In this document: positions 1 through 6,529 of the stretch, piece after piece
Layout: every line of letters begins with the position of its first letter
Position numbering within the stretch: the stretch's first letter is position 1
Assembly: GCA_007118235.1 (NCBI GenBank)
Contig: SKRY01000004.1
Span: forward strand, 1 to 7,426
Length of the DNA stretch: 7,426 nt
Direction of reading: 5' to 3'
From: Candidatus Hydrogenedentota bacterium
Lineage (GTDB): Bacteria; Hydrogenedentota; Hydrogenedentia; Hydrogenedentales; SLHB01
Position numbers and translations under genes: made by a program
The notes under the pieces: generated by a model
Seen by the model: only the letters and a program-made list of their open reading frames with translations
What the model was told of the DNA's origin: nothing
Database searches by the model: none

Positions 1-2021
1 ATCACTATACCCTCAACTACAGCGGTCTGGCCCTGAAATACGCGGTGGACAACGCGGAGTGGGGAATTGAACTCGAAGACGAAGGCCGCATCGTGGACCG
101 CGTCTATTGCGCCGTTGTCCTTGAGAATGGGACTGTCTACGACACCGAGGACCTGGTCTCTGGCCGAACGCGGCGGGAAGAACTAACCACGCCGGTGGGC
201 AGCACGCGCGCGTACCGAATCGATTTGGAAACACCGAACGGTCTCGTCATTCACCACAGCCTGAAGCAGGTCCGGGACCGTGGATTTCAAAAGGTCCAAA
301 TGGCGATCACCAACACCGGGAGCGAGCCGCTCGCCATTGCGGAGCTGCGCCCAGTGGTGATGGGCGCCCAATCGCTGCCCGGGATGCCGCCCGCCACGGA
401 TGTGCACACACGCCGCTTGAGTTCGCGGGGCGGTTTCGCGCTCTACGATACACAAATGGATCCGCAGTCCATACTCTTTTATGACCGGGAACGCGATTTG
501 ACGCTGGGACTTGGCATATTGCCGGAAGGCGTGGCGGTGTCGGGCGTGAAATTCGAGCGCACTGGCTCTACTTGGCAAGGAAATGTGGTTAGCCGCTTTG
601 AGCCAGCCCGTCAGCTCGCGCCTGGCGAGACCTTGCGAGCCGATCCCGTGTGGCTATCCTTCACGACCGCTTCTCCCGCCGGCGTGGACCGCATGGTGTC
701 CTGGATGTACGCGGCCATGAACACAAAGCGGGATCGCCCCAGCGCCCCGGACGCCTGGCTCACCGCCCCCTCCAACGCCCGCGCCGATGATCTCTATCGC
801 CTGGTGGAAGACTGGAACCTAAGCGGGGTTGATCACGTGCTTGTGCCCGCGGGCTGGCCGAGGCGGCCCGGCTCGCTCGAAGGGGCCACGCCCGCCTACC
901 CCCGCGACATGAGCAACGTGGCGACCGCCATTCGGCGCATGGGCAAGGTCCCAGGCATCACGCTTGATCCCTTGGCCTCGACGGACGGGGACAGCGCGTG
1001 GGCCGTGGAAACCCCCGAAGGGTTTTACTGGCTTGACCTGAGCCAGGCCGGCGCCCAACAACACGCCGCGGCTCGCGCGGCCAGACTCGCCGAAATGGGT
1101 TTCGAGTTCTTCGTTATCACATCATCCAGCATTCCGAATGAGATACTGGAACAGTTCGGCCTCACCCGGCGCGAAGCGGACTCGCTGGCCTTCGAGGCGG
1201 TTGAACGGGGCGCGCCGGACGCCCCGGTGTTGCCCACGCCGCGCACGGCGATCGACGGCCGCTTGGCCTACTGGCTCGAGGCCGCCGCAAGTGGGAGCCG
1301 CATGGGCGAGTACGGGGCGAATGTCGGCCCCGTGCGAATTCACGGAGACCAGACTGGCGGACTCAACCAGCCGCTGCTCACCGCGCTCGGCTTTTTCGCG
1401 GGCCCGATAGAGATTGCCGGACAGCCCAACAGCGAGGGCGCCAGCCTCTTCAACGCCCTTTTCCCCCGAAGCCGCGGCGGCGCCCGCCCCATGGACGCGA
1501 TGGAGCGCTCCCCGCGCATTTGGGAGACCCCGATGAACCGCCTCGGCGACTCGGCGCACGGCTCGGCTCTGATTACGTTTCCGGGGGCTTCTCCGTGGCC
1601 GGTTCAGCACATCAGTCTGGACGGCGGCGCGCCTGTTTTGGTGTGGCGAGCCGAGGATGGGGCTTTTGTGCAGGCCAGCGGCGTGCTGCCCGGCAGCGAT
1701 TCGCTGACAGTATACGGCGCGACCGCGGGTCAATCGCGTCCCGTTCTCATAGGGGCCTTGCAAGGCGGCAGCCGTCCCGTGGCGAATCGGGTGAACGGCC
1801 TGGAATGGAACGAGGGCTCCCGCACCCTGAGCGGCGTGCTGACCGCCCCCACGGGCCAGAACGCCACCGCTTACGTGTACGTGCCCGATGCGTGGGGGCT
1901 GGTCTCGAGTTCCATCGGCGGCGGCCGGGGCGAGGCGGAACAGTCGTCCAACCTGGTGCGTTTCGATGTCGCCGCGGGGGCGAGCACACGCTTTGAGCTG
2001 GAATTTGAACGGCGCTTGTAG
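1..2021 (+). CDS. GH36 (alpha-galactosidase)-like protein, probably catalytically inactive; 5' end outside window
   Basis: The frame is open from the left edge to the TAG at 2019-2021, so the true start lies upstream; the GTG at 45 is only the first in-window start codon and residue numbers here count from it. The layout fits clan GH-D: a beta-rich N-terminal region (about 1-215), a TIM-barrel-like region (about 230-455) opening with PDAWLTAP (235-242), then a beta-rich C-terminal domain to residue 658. Landmarks that match GH36 by position are the GW-containing strand LVPAGW (266-271), the YP..M....I...G..PGI segment that follows it, the FEFFVITSS strand (353-361) and SRMGEYG (418-424). In active GH36 enzymes these positions carry DD before GW, a nucleophile Asp in a FFKIDF-like strand and an acid/base Asp in a RIGPD-like loop. 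Here they read PA, T359 and E422-Y423. I infer a carbohydrate-binding or structural role, or a diverged enzyme. The family call rests on motif spacing read by eye. No signal peptide can be judged because the N-terminus is missing. Confidence 0.6.
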   Translation, partial: HYTLNYSGLALKYAVDNAEWGIELEDEGRIVDRVYCAVVLENGTVYDTEDLVSGRTRREELTTPVGSTRAYRIDLETPNGLVIHHSLKQVRDRGFQKVQMAITNTGSEPLAIAELRPVVMGAQSLPGMPPATDVHTRRLSSRGGFALYDTQMDPQSILFYDRERDLTLGLGILPEGVAVSGVKFERTGSTWQGNVVSRFEPARQLAPGETLRADPVWLSFTTASPAGVDRMVSWMYAAMNTKRDRPSAPDAWLTAPSNARADDLYRLVEDWNLSGVDHVLVPAGWPRRPGSLEGATPAYPRDMSNVATAIRRMGKVPGITLDPLASTDGDSAWAVETPEGFYWLDLSQAGAQQHAAARAARLAEMGFEFFVITSSSIPNEILEQFGLTRREADSLAFEAVERGAPDAPVLPTPRTAIDGRLAYWLEAAASGSRMGEYGANVGPVRIHGDQTGGLNQPLLTALGFFAGPIEIAGQPNSEGASLFNALFPRSRGGARPMDAMERSPRIWETPMNRLGDSAHGSALITFPGASPWPVQHISLDGGAPVLVWRAEDGAFVQASGVLPGSDSLTVYGATAGQSRPVLIGALQGGSRPVANRVNGLEWNEGSRTLSGVLTAPTGQNATAYVYVPDAWGLVSSSIGGGRGEAEQSSNLVRFDVAAGASTRFELEFERRL

Positions 2022-2072
2022 AGGAAAGCGTTTCCCGGCCGCGGGCGGGAGCCCAGTAAAGGGTTGGCGTTT

Positions 2073-2120
2073 GGGGGTGTACATCCCCCCGGCCCTTCGG
2101 GCCACCCCCTTCAAAGGGGG
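2073..2120. repeat. Cluster of three GC-run hairpins, repeat-like
   Basis: Three palindromes lie nearly end to end. GGGGG (2073-2077) pairs with CCCCC (within 2085-2090) over a 7-base loop. GGCCC (2091-2095) pairs with GGGCC (2099-2103) over a TTC loop. CCCCCT (2105-2110) pairs with AGGGGG (2115-2120) over a TCAA loop. Such compact runs of palindromes are typical of REP/MITE-like intergenic repeats, though only one copy is visible here, so its repeated nature is inferred. The 3' hairpin could also weaken transcription reading out of the upstream gene. Confidence 0.5.
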
Positions 2121-2207
2121 AATGGGTTCGTTCTCATTCTCCGTTCGGAAAAGGGGACACTTGACGCCGACATCTTGCCGGCATGGTTGCCTGGAAGGCG
2201 GCGACAC

Positions 2208-2280
2208 CATCCCTGCGTTGAAGGGCGATCATCTGGGATGCCATCCCCTCAACTAGCGTCCTTACTCGGCGACGGGGATG
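2208..2280. repeat. Two consecutive stem-loops with shared CATCCC/GGGATG arms
   Basis: CATCCC (2208-2213) pairs with GGGATG (2235-2240) over a 21-base loop. One base later CATCCCC (2242-2248) pairs with GGGGATG (2274-2280) over a 25-base loop. The middle arms (2235-2240 and 2242-2247) can also pair with each other, as can GTTGA (2217-2221) with TCAAC (2249-2253). Several exclusive folds are therefore possible. It may be a structured RNA or a tandemly duplicated repeat unit; the loops do not look alike in sequence. Confidence 0.4.
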
Positions 2281-2293
2281 TGATGCAATAGCC

Positions 2294-2328
2294 CCCCTTG
2301 CTCCCGCTATCGAAGGTGGAGCAAGGGG
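2294..2328. terminator. Perfect 11-bp stem-loop, terminator-like but without T tract
   Basis: CCCCTTGCTCC (2294-2304) is perfectly complementary to GGAGCAAGGGG (2318-2328), with a 13-base loop. The stem lies about 95 bases before the ubiB-like start. It is followed by AATGCTATCC and not a run of T, so a classical intrinsic terminator is not shown. It could end the upstream transcript with Rho help, protect an RNA end, or be part of the repeat cluster just before it. Confidence 0.4.
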
Positions 2329-2422
2329 AATGCTATCCTTGGGTTAAGCTGTTCACATGACGCTCCGGCCCGCCTTGGGCTAATCCGAAACATAGTTTGA
2401 CCGGAAAGTGGGACAATCCGCC

Positions 2423-4096
2423 GTGCACTATCAGACTCTTGGGAAACGCGTGGGCAATGCCGTACGCCTCGCCGAAGTCATCCAGGTGCTGGTCCGGCAT
2501 GGGTTTGCCGATCTCGTGCGCCGCATCGGGCTTCACGAGGGCCTGCCCGCCAAGCTGCTTCGGGGCCTGCGTGTCATCGAGGCGCCCAGCGGCGAACCCG
2601 AGACCTTCGGCCGCCGGTTGCGCGATGCCCTTACCGAACTGGGCCCCACCTTCGTCAAGGTGGGCCAGATCCTGAGCACCCGGCCCGACCTCGCGGGCCA
2701 CGACATCTGCCGCGCCCTCTCCCACCTTCAGGACCGCGTGGAGCCCGTCGAGTTCGAGGAAATCCGGCCGGTTATCGAGGGAGACCTCGGGATGTCCGTG
2801 GAAAGCTTGTTCGCCGAGTTCACGTACACGCCCATCGCCTCGGCTAGCCTGAGCCAGGTCTACCACGCGCGCCTTCACAATGGAACCGACGTGGTGGTGA
2901 AGATCCAGCGGCCGGGGATTCGCTCGGTTATTGAGTCTGACTTGAATCTCATACGGCGCATTGCCGAGTGGATCGTCGACCATGTATCGGATTTTCAATG
3001 GATGGATCCAGTCGCCACGGTGGATGAATTTGGGCGATCGATTCACCGCGAACTCGACTTCACCATTGAGGCCCGCCTGATCGAACGTTTCCGGGAGAAC
3101 TACACCGGGGACACGCGTGTCTTCATTCCGAAGGTGTACCGCGAGTGTTCGAGCGGCCGCGTCGTCACCATGGACTATGTCCATGGAGCGCGCCTGGATG
3201 CCTTCGAGGCCTACGAGGACCTCAACTGCGATCCGAGGGTGGTTGCGGAAACGGGCTGCGAGACATTGTGCAAGCAGATCTTTAAGTTCCACCTCTTTCA
3301 CGCCGATCCCCATCCTGGCAATATCATGGTGATGGAAGACAACCGCATCGCTTTCTTGGACTACGGCATGGTGGGGCATCTTGAACGGCCCGATGTGCAG
3401 GCCATCGCCGAGCTGCTGCGCAGCATTTTCCAAGACGATCCCGAGGCCTGCGTGCAAGCCTTGTTAACCTTCACCACCACGGCCGACATGGTGGACCGCA
3501 CCGCCCTCACCCATGAGGTGGCCGACTTCATTGCGTTCGAGGCCCAGACCATCCTTGGGCGGGCGGATGTCAGCCGCGTGATCGAACAACTCACGAACAC
3601 CCTCCGGCGGCACCGGATGGAGTTGGCCCCGCGCTTTTCCTTGCTGCTCAAGGCCTTGGCCACCATTGAGTCCACCGGCCACGCCCTCGACCCAGAACTC
3701 AACATGGTCCCCATCCTTCAACCTTACGTGGAGGAAGTCATCCGGGATCGCTTTAGCCCGCGGCAATTGGCGCAAGACGCCCAGCAAAACGCCCTGCAAA
3801 TGCTTCGGCTAGGCCGGGAAGTGCCGCGAGAGGTCCAACAACTTCTTGGTATGCTGCGGCGGGGCCGGCTGCGCATCCAGCTCAATCATGAAGGATTGAA
3901 CCATCTCGCCAACGTGACGGACCGCGCAAGCAACCGCCTCACCTTCAGCGTTATCGCCGGTTCGATCATCGTGGGCTCCAGCATGCTGCTCGCGGCGGAC
4001 ATCGGGCTATATCCCATCGGGCTGGCCGGGTACTCGGTGGCGGGTTTTCTTGGACTCGCCCTGCTCATTAGTATATTGCGATCGCGCAATTTCTAG
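2423..4096 (+). CDS. ubiB: UbiB/AarF/ABC1 family protein-kinase-like ATPase
   Basis: The 557-residue product carries the full UbiB signature. In order: the KVGQ motif (79-82) in the family-specific N-terminal extension, the A-rich-loop equivalent IASASLSQVY (138-147), the nucleotide-binding lysine in VVKIQRPG (K160), the E-L-D pair of the ExD motif (E210, D212), the catalytic-loop HADPHPGN (293-300) and the metal-binding LDYG (312-315). Two hydrophobic C-terminal helices (about 506-525 and 529-551) should anchor it in the membrane. The family (E. coli UbiB, yeast Coq8) uses an atypical kinase fold with ATPase activity to support isoprenoid-quinone synthesis or lipid handling. I chose the GTG at 2423 because a GGGA stretch lies about 9 bases upstream and the start matches family N-termini. 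A GTG at 2408 would add five residues but has a poorer ribosome site; a stop at 2393 bars longer forms. Family assignment is secure; the exact substrate is not. Confidence 0.93.
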   Translation: MHYQTLGKRVGNAVRLAEVIQVLVRHGFADLVRRIGLHEGLPAKLLRGLRVIEAPSGEPETFGRRLRDALTELGPTFVKVGQILSTRPDLAGHDICRALSHLQDRVEPVEFEEIRPVIEGDLGMSVESLFAEFTYTPIASASLSQVYHARLHNGTDVVVKIQRPGIRSVIESDLNLIRRIAEWIVDHVSDFQWMDPVATVDEFGRSIHRELDFTIEARLIERFRENYTGDTRVFIPKVYRECSSGRVVTMDYVHGARLDAFEAYEDLNCDPRVVAETGCETLCKQIFKFHLFHADPHPGNIMVMEDNRIAFLDYGMVGHLERPDVQAIAELLRSIFQDDPEACVQALLTFTTTADMVDRTALTHEVADFIAFEAQTILGRADVSRVIEQLTNTLRRHRMELAPRFSLLLKALATIESTGHALDPELNMVPILQPYVEEVIRDRFSPRQLAQDAQQNALQMLRLGREVPREVQQLLGMLRRGRLRIQLNHEGLNHLANVTDRASNRLTFSVIAGSIIVGSSMLLAADIGLYPIGLAGYSVAGFLGLALLISILRSRNF

Positions 4097-4117
4097 CGTT
4101 ACCATGGAGCATCGCCA

Positions 4118-4137
4118 GCGCCGCTTTCCCGCGGCGC
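4118..4137. terminator. GC-only hairpin between ubiB-like gene and ispE
   Basis: GCGCCGC (4118-4124) pairs perfectly with GCGGCGC (4131-4137) over a TTTCCC loop, 21 bases after the ubiB-like stop codon. The following sequence (ATTCGGTCTCC) has no T run, so full intrinsic termination is doubtful. It may attenuate readthrough into ispE or stabilise the upstream message. Confidence 0.35.
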
Positions 4138-4162
4138 GCATTCGGTCTCCAATGTCATGAGA

Positions 4163-4170
4163 AAGGGGGA
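4163..4170 (+). promoter_or_regulatory. Ribosome binding site fixing the ispE GTG start
   Basis: The purine run AAGGGGGA lies 8 bases before the GTG at 4179. It supports that GTG over the ATG at 4157, which opens a different frame lacking any IspE motifs. Confidence 0.6.
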
Positions 4171-4178
4171 AACAGCCC

Positions 4179-5057
4179 GTGGGCCAGGGCATCACGTATC
4201 GCTCCTACGCCAAGATAAACCTCTATTTGGATGTGGTGAACCGCCGCCGCGATGGGTATCACAACATCGAAACGATCTTCCAGACCGTAAGCCTCTTCGA
4301 CACGCAAAGTTTCAGCAAACGGACCGGGGGCATCTCGCTGGAGTGCTCGACCGCCGAGCTGGACGATGGCAACGCCAATCTCGCCTACCGCGCGGCGTCC
4401 CTCTTGCTGGACTACACCGGCGCGAACCAAGGCGTCTACATCTACCTGCGCAAGCATGTCCCCATCGCCGCGGGCCTCGCGGGCGGTTCCGGCAACGCCG
4501 CCGCGGCGCTGGTGGCGCTCAACTACCTTTGGGACTTGAACCTGAGCCAAGCCGAATTGCAAACCCTGGCCTTGGAGTTGGGCAGCGATGTGCCGTATTA
4601 CCTCAGAGGCGGCACGTGGGCCGCGACACGGCGGGGCGAGGAACTGCACCCCGTGCCCCGGCTCCCGCTCACGTGGTTCGTCCTTGTTCACCCGCCGCTG
4701 GCCATAAGCACGAGCCGCGTCTACAACAGCCCGCACCTCACCCGCAACACCGAACCGCTTTTCGCGGGCAAGACCCGCTCGTTTCGCGCCGCCATCCGCG
4801 CGTTGGCGGAAGGCGATTTGCCGGGCGCCGTCTTCAACCGCATGGAAGGCCCCGTCTTCGCCGACTACCCTCACCTCGCCGAGGTCCGGGACCGCCTTCT
4901 GGGCGCGGGATGCGCAGCCGCGGCCATGAGCGGCAGCGGCCCCACCCTCTACGGCGTCTGCGCTTCCCGGGATCACGCCAGCCATGTGGCGGAAACTTTC
5001 CAGGATTACGCGGTATCCGTCGTGTACAGCGTCGACCAGGGCATTGAATCCGAATAG
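4179..5057 (+). CDS. ispE: 4-diphosphocytidyl-2-C-methyl-D-erythritol kinase (IspE)
   Basis: IspE is a cytoplasmic GHMP-family kinase. It phosphorylates the 2-hydroxyl of 4-diphosphocytidyl-2-C-methylerythritol with ATP, in the MEP route to IPP and DMAPP. The 292-residue product has the usual length and all landmarks. YAKINLYLDV (7 to about 19) carries catalytic Lys12 and is followed by the DGYHNIETIFQ segment. The ATP-binding loop is PIAAGLAGGSGNAAAAL (95-111). GSDVPY (135-140) carries catalytic Asp137. The C-terminal GHMP motif is MSGSGPT (250-256). The GTG start is supported by the ribosome site at 4163-4170. It lies 82 bases after the ubiB-like gene on the same strand; with a UbiB neighbour, an isoprenoid/quinone theme is plausible. 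It is not followed here by the glmU/prs genes seen next to ispE in many bacteria. No truncation or missing key residue is seen. Confidence 0.97.
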   Translation: MGQGITYRSYAKINLYLDVVNRRRDGYHNIETIFQTVSLFDTQSFSKRTGGISLECSTAELDDGNANLAYRAASLLLDYTGANQGVYIYLRKHVPIAAGLAGGSGNAAAALVALNYLWDLNLSQAELQTLALELGSDVPYYLRGGTWAATRRGEELHPVPRLPLTWFVLVHPPLAISTSRVYNSPHLTRNTEPLFAGKTRSFRAAIRALAEGDLPGAVFNRMEGPVFADYPHLAEVRDRLLGAGCAAAAMSGSGPTLYGVCASRDHASHVAETFQDYAVSVVYSVDQGIESE

Positions 5058-5091
5058 GTTCCGGGCTGCTACAGATTATTGGCTTCCCGCC

Positions 5092-5139
5092 GATACAGTA
5101 CCCAGAGCCCGGCGGACTCCGCGAGGGATGGAGTGTATC
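5092..5139 (+). other. Possible structured leader before the HD-GYP gene
   Basis: GATACA (5092-5097) is complementary to TGTATC (5134-5139), and inside this pair a small GCGG-ACT-CCGC hairpin can form. It sits in the 147-base gap between ispE and the HD-GYP start at 5205. It does not resemble the conserved cores of known cyclic-di-GMP riboswitches. It could be a leader hairpin or chance pairing. Confidence 0.25.
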
Positions 5140-5204
5140 AGGCGGCAGGACGATGCGCCGTCCAGGCGGTTTTGACAACGGCGGAACACGACGAGGAAGA
5201 GGTA

Positions 5205-6362
5205 ATGCGCATTATCCGTGTGGCTGACCTGCAGCCGGGGTATGTTGTGGGCCGGGCCTTGTTGGACGAGAAGGGCCAAATACTGCTTCAGCGGGGAGTC
5301 ACCCTCTCCGAGAGCTATATCCAGGCGCTCAGGGCCAAGGGCTACACCCGCCTGTTCGTTCAAGACACCGAAGTGGACGACGATACGCCGCCGGAGGAAG
5401 ACATCAGTCCTGCGACACGGGCTTTGGCGACGCAAACCGTCAAGAAGAGCTTCGAGGAAATCGAGAAGCAGTTCAGCGCGGTGAAGAAGCAATCCTATGA
5501 TGATGTCCTGAGGGCCTGTAACTCCGACAATGCGCGGATTCTTATGAGCGATCGCGGTCCGCTTGCGCGTATTGATGAAGTAATCACGAGCATCCTGGGC
5601 GAGGTATTGAGCCGGAGCACGCTCGCGGGCCTAACCTCCATCAAATCGGCCGACAGTCAACTCTACGATCACAGTGTCGATGTGTGCGTTGTCGCGATCA
5701 TGATCGGCCGCACGGCGAACCTGAACAACGACCGGTTACGCCAGCTCGCGGCCGGTTGTCTGCTCCACGACATCGGGATGGTCTTCGTGGACTCGAACCT
5801 GGACCGCATCAACATGATCCGCCATCATACCCGGTTGGGATATGAGCTGCTGAAGAACGGCGGCGACCCCGATCTCCTGGCCCCCCATGTGGCCTATGAA
5901 CACCACGAACGCCAGGATGGCGGCGGGTTGCCGCGCGGGCTTAGAAGCGGCAACAGACTGCAACGCGATCGCAGCCTGCCTCCGCCCATCCCCACCCTCA
6001 TAGGCGAAATCGCCGCCGTGGCGGACGCCTACGACAATCTTCTATCGGGAGGGCCAAACAACGAAGGCCTTACGCCCGACGCCGCGCTCCTGGCCATTCG
6101 AAAAGCGGCGGGGCCGCATCTCAACAAAGAGGTCGTGGAGGCCTTTCTCCGGGTGACACCCGTGTATCCCGTGGGCACGGAGATTATTGTGCGCAGCGAA
6201 CAGCTTCACAATTACACCGGCGTGGTCCGGGAGGTCAATCCCGATCAACTGGACCGTCCGGTTATCAGCCTCTTGCGCAACAACCACGGCAAACCCATCC
6301 CCCCCATCGAGGTGGACCTCGCCCAACAAACCAGCATGACCATCCGCTGCCGCGGGCTATAG
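5205..6362 (+). CDS. HD-GYP domain protein with divergent signature (putative cyclic-dinucleotide phosphodiesterase)
   Basis: HD-GYP proteins hydrolyse cyclic-di-GMP or related cyclic dinucleotides at a metal centre. The 385-residue product opens with the N-terminal module common in this group (about 1-55: VADLQPGYVVGRALL, then GQILLQRGVTL). A helical linker follows (about 65-150), then the HD-GYP domain (about 150-320) and a C-terminal tail starting at YPVGTEIIV. The metal ligands appear complete: H156, H188-D189, H208, H233-H234 and D274. Departures from consensus are HDIGM (188-192) for HDIGK, GLP (241-243) for GYP, about nine residues missing between HD and the next His where KPG.LT.EE normally lies, and an insertion of about 12 residues with a proline run after GLPRGL. 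I chose ATG 5205 because GGAAGAGG precedes it at good spacing and the domain begins there; a TTG at 5079 in the same frame adds 42 residues without domain character. Activity and substrate cannot be told from sequence; no GGDEF or receiver domain is fused. Confidence 0.9.
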   Translation: MRIIRVADLQPGYVVGRALLDEKGQILLQRGVTLSESYIQALRAKGYTRLFVQDTEVDDDTPPEEDISPATRALATQTVKKSFEEIEKQFSAVKKQSYDDVLRACNSDNARILMSDRGPLARIDEVITSILGEVLSRSTLAGLTSIKSADSQLYDHSVDVCVVAIMIGRTANLNNDRLRQLAAGCLLHDIGMVFVDSNLDRINMIRHHTRLGYELLKNGGDPDLLAPHVAYEHHERQDGGGLPRGLRSGNRLQRDRSLPPPIPTLIGEIAAVADAYDNLLSGGPNNEGLTPDAALLAIRKAAGPHLNKEVVEAFLRVTPVYPVGTEIIVRSEQLHNYTGVVREVNPDQLDRPVISLLRNNHGKPIPPIEVDLAQQTSMTIRCRGL

Positions 6363-6405
6363 CGCCCTATCGCCCGTATCTACTCCCCCACGCTCTTTCC
6401 CTCCC

Positions 6406-6428
6406 GCCCCCGGCGCGTTACCAGGGGC
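6406..6428. terminator. Hairpin after the HD-GYP gene, weak terminator candidate
   Basis: GCCCCCGG (6406-6413) pairs with CCAGGGGC (6421-6428) with one C/A mismatch and a 7-base loop, 43 bases after the stop codon. No T tract follows, so it is a possible Rho-assisted or weak terminator only. It would separate the HD-GYP transcript from the promoter at 6490. Confidence 0.4.
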
Positions 6429-6452
6429 CGCTGTCGTGTAAGAAAACGCTTG

Positions 6453-6495
6453 CTTGGCCGCTTGGCCGCGATTCGTGTACACTACCGCCTATAAT
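6453..6495 (+). promoter_or_regulatory. Promoter region of the lipoprotein gene with possible operator
   Basis: A perfect TATAAT lies at 6490-6495, 34 bases before the GTG at 6530, leaving room for a short leader with its ribosome site. No good -35 box stands at the 16-18 base spacing; TTGGCC (6462-6467) is 22 bases away. Instead the region has a tandem 8-base direct repeat, CTTGGCCG (6453-6460 and 6461-6468), and a perfect 8-base palindrome, GTGTACAC (6475-6482), just upstream of the -10 box. An activator- or repressor-controlled promoter is plausible. Confidence 0.5.
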
Positions 6496-6516
6496 GACAC
6501 CCATTGCTAAGCTATT

Positions 6517-6522
6517 GGAGGG
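6517..6522 (+). promoter_or_regulatory. Strong ribosome binding site for the lipoprotein GTG start
   Basis: GGAGGG ends 7 bases before the GTG at 6530. It fixes the start of a gene whose signal peptide begins directly after it. Confidence 0.7.
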
Positions 6523-6529
6523 ATTATCC

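Larger units (their letters stand above)
2022..2422. other. Non-coding gap with clustered inverted repeats
   Basis: This 401-base stretch separates the GH36-like gene from the ubiB-like gene. Frames crossing it are short and have no recognisable protein features or ribosome site, so I treat it as non-coding. It holds three tight GC-run hairpins (2073-2120), two consecutive hairpins with the same arm sequence (2208-2280) and an 11-bp stem (2294-2328), each listed separately. None is followed by a clear T tract. No confident -35/-10 pair was found ahead of 2423. The density of palindromes suggests an interspersed repeat, a structured RNA leader, or both. Confidence 0.6.

Noticed and set aside
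1122..2210. Long minus-strand open frame (362 codons) opposite the GH36-like gene
   Set aside because: Its protein is low in structure-like character and rich in Arg, Gly and Ala, as expected of an antisense shadow in GC-rich DNA; the plus-strand frame has barrel motifs.
1888..2291. Short plus-strand frames crossing the hairpin-rich gap
   Set aside because: They run through palindromes, overlap the end of the GH36-like gene, lack ribosome sites and give proline/glycine-rich translations of the repeats.
2333..3457. Minus-strand open frame (374 codons) opposite the ubiB-like gene
   Set aside because: The plus strand carries every UbiB motif in order; the antisense frame shows no recognisable domain.
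4157..5047. Plus-strand frame starting with ATG at 4157, overlapping ispE
   Set aside because: It is out of frame with all IspE motifs and very rich in Arg and Pro; the ispE frame is certain.
5172..5177. TTGACA as a -35 box ahead of the HD-GYP gene
   Set aside because: At 17-base spacing the sequence is AAGAGG, inside the ribosome site, so there is no -10 partner.
5079..5204. Longer N-terminus of the HD-GYP protein from TTG 5079
   Set aside because: The added 42 residues lack domain character, TTG is a rare start, and ATG 5205 has a good ribosome site at the domain's usual beginning.
5058..5204. Cyclic-di-GMP riboswitch upstream of the HD-GYP gene
   Set aside because: I could not find the conserved core segments of the known classes in this gap.
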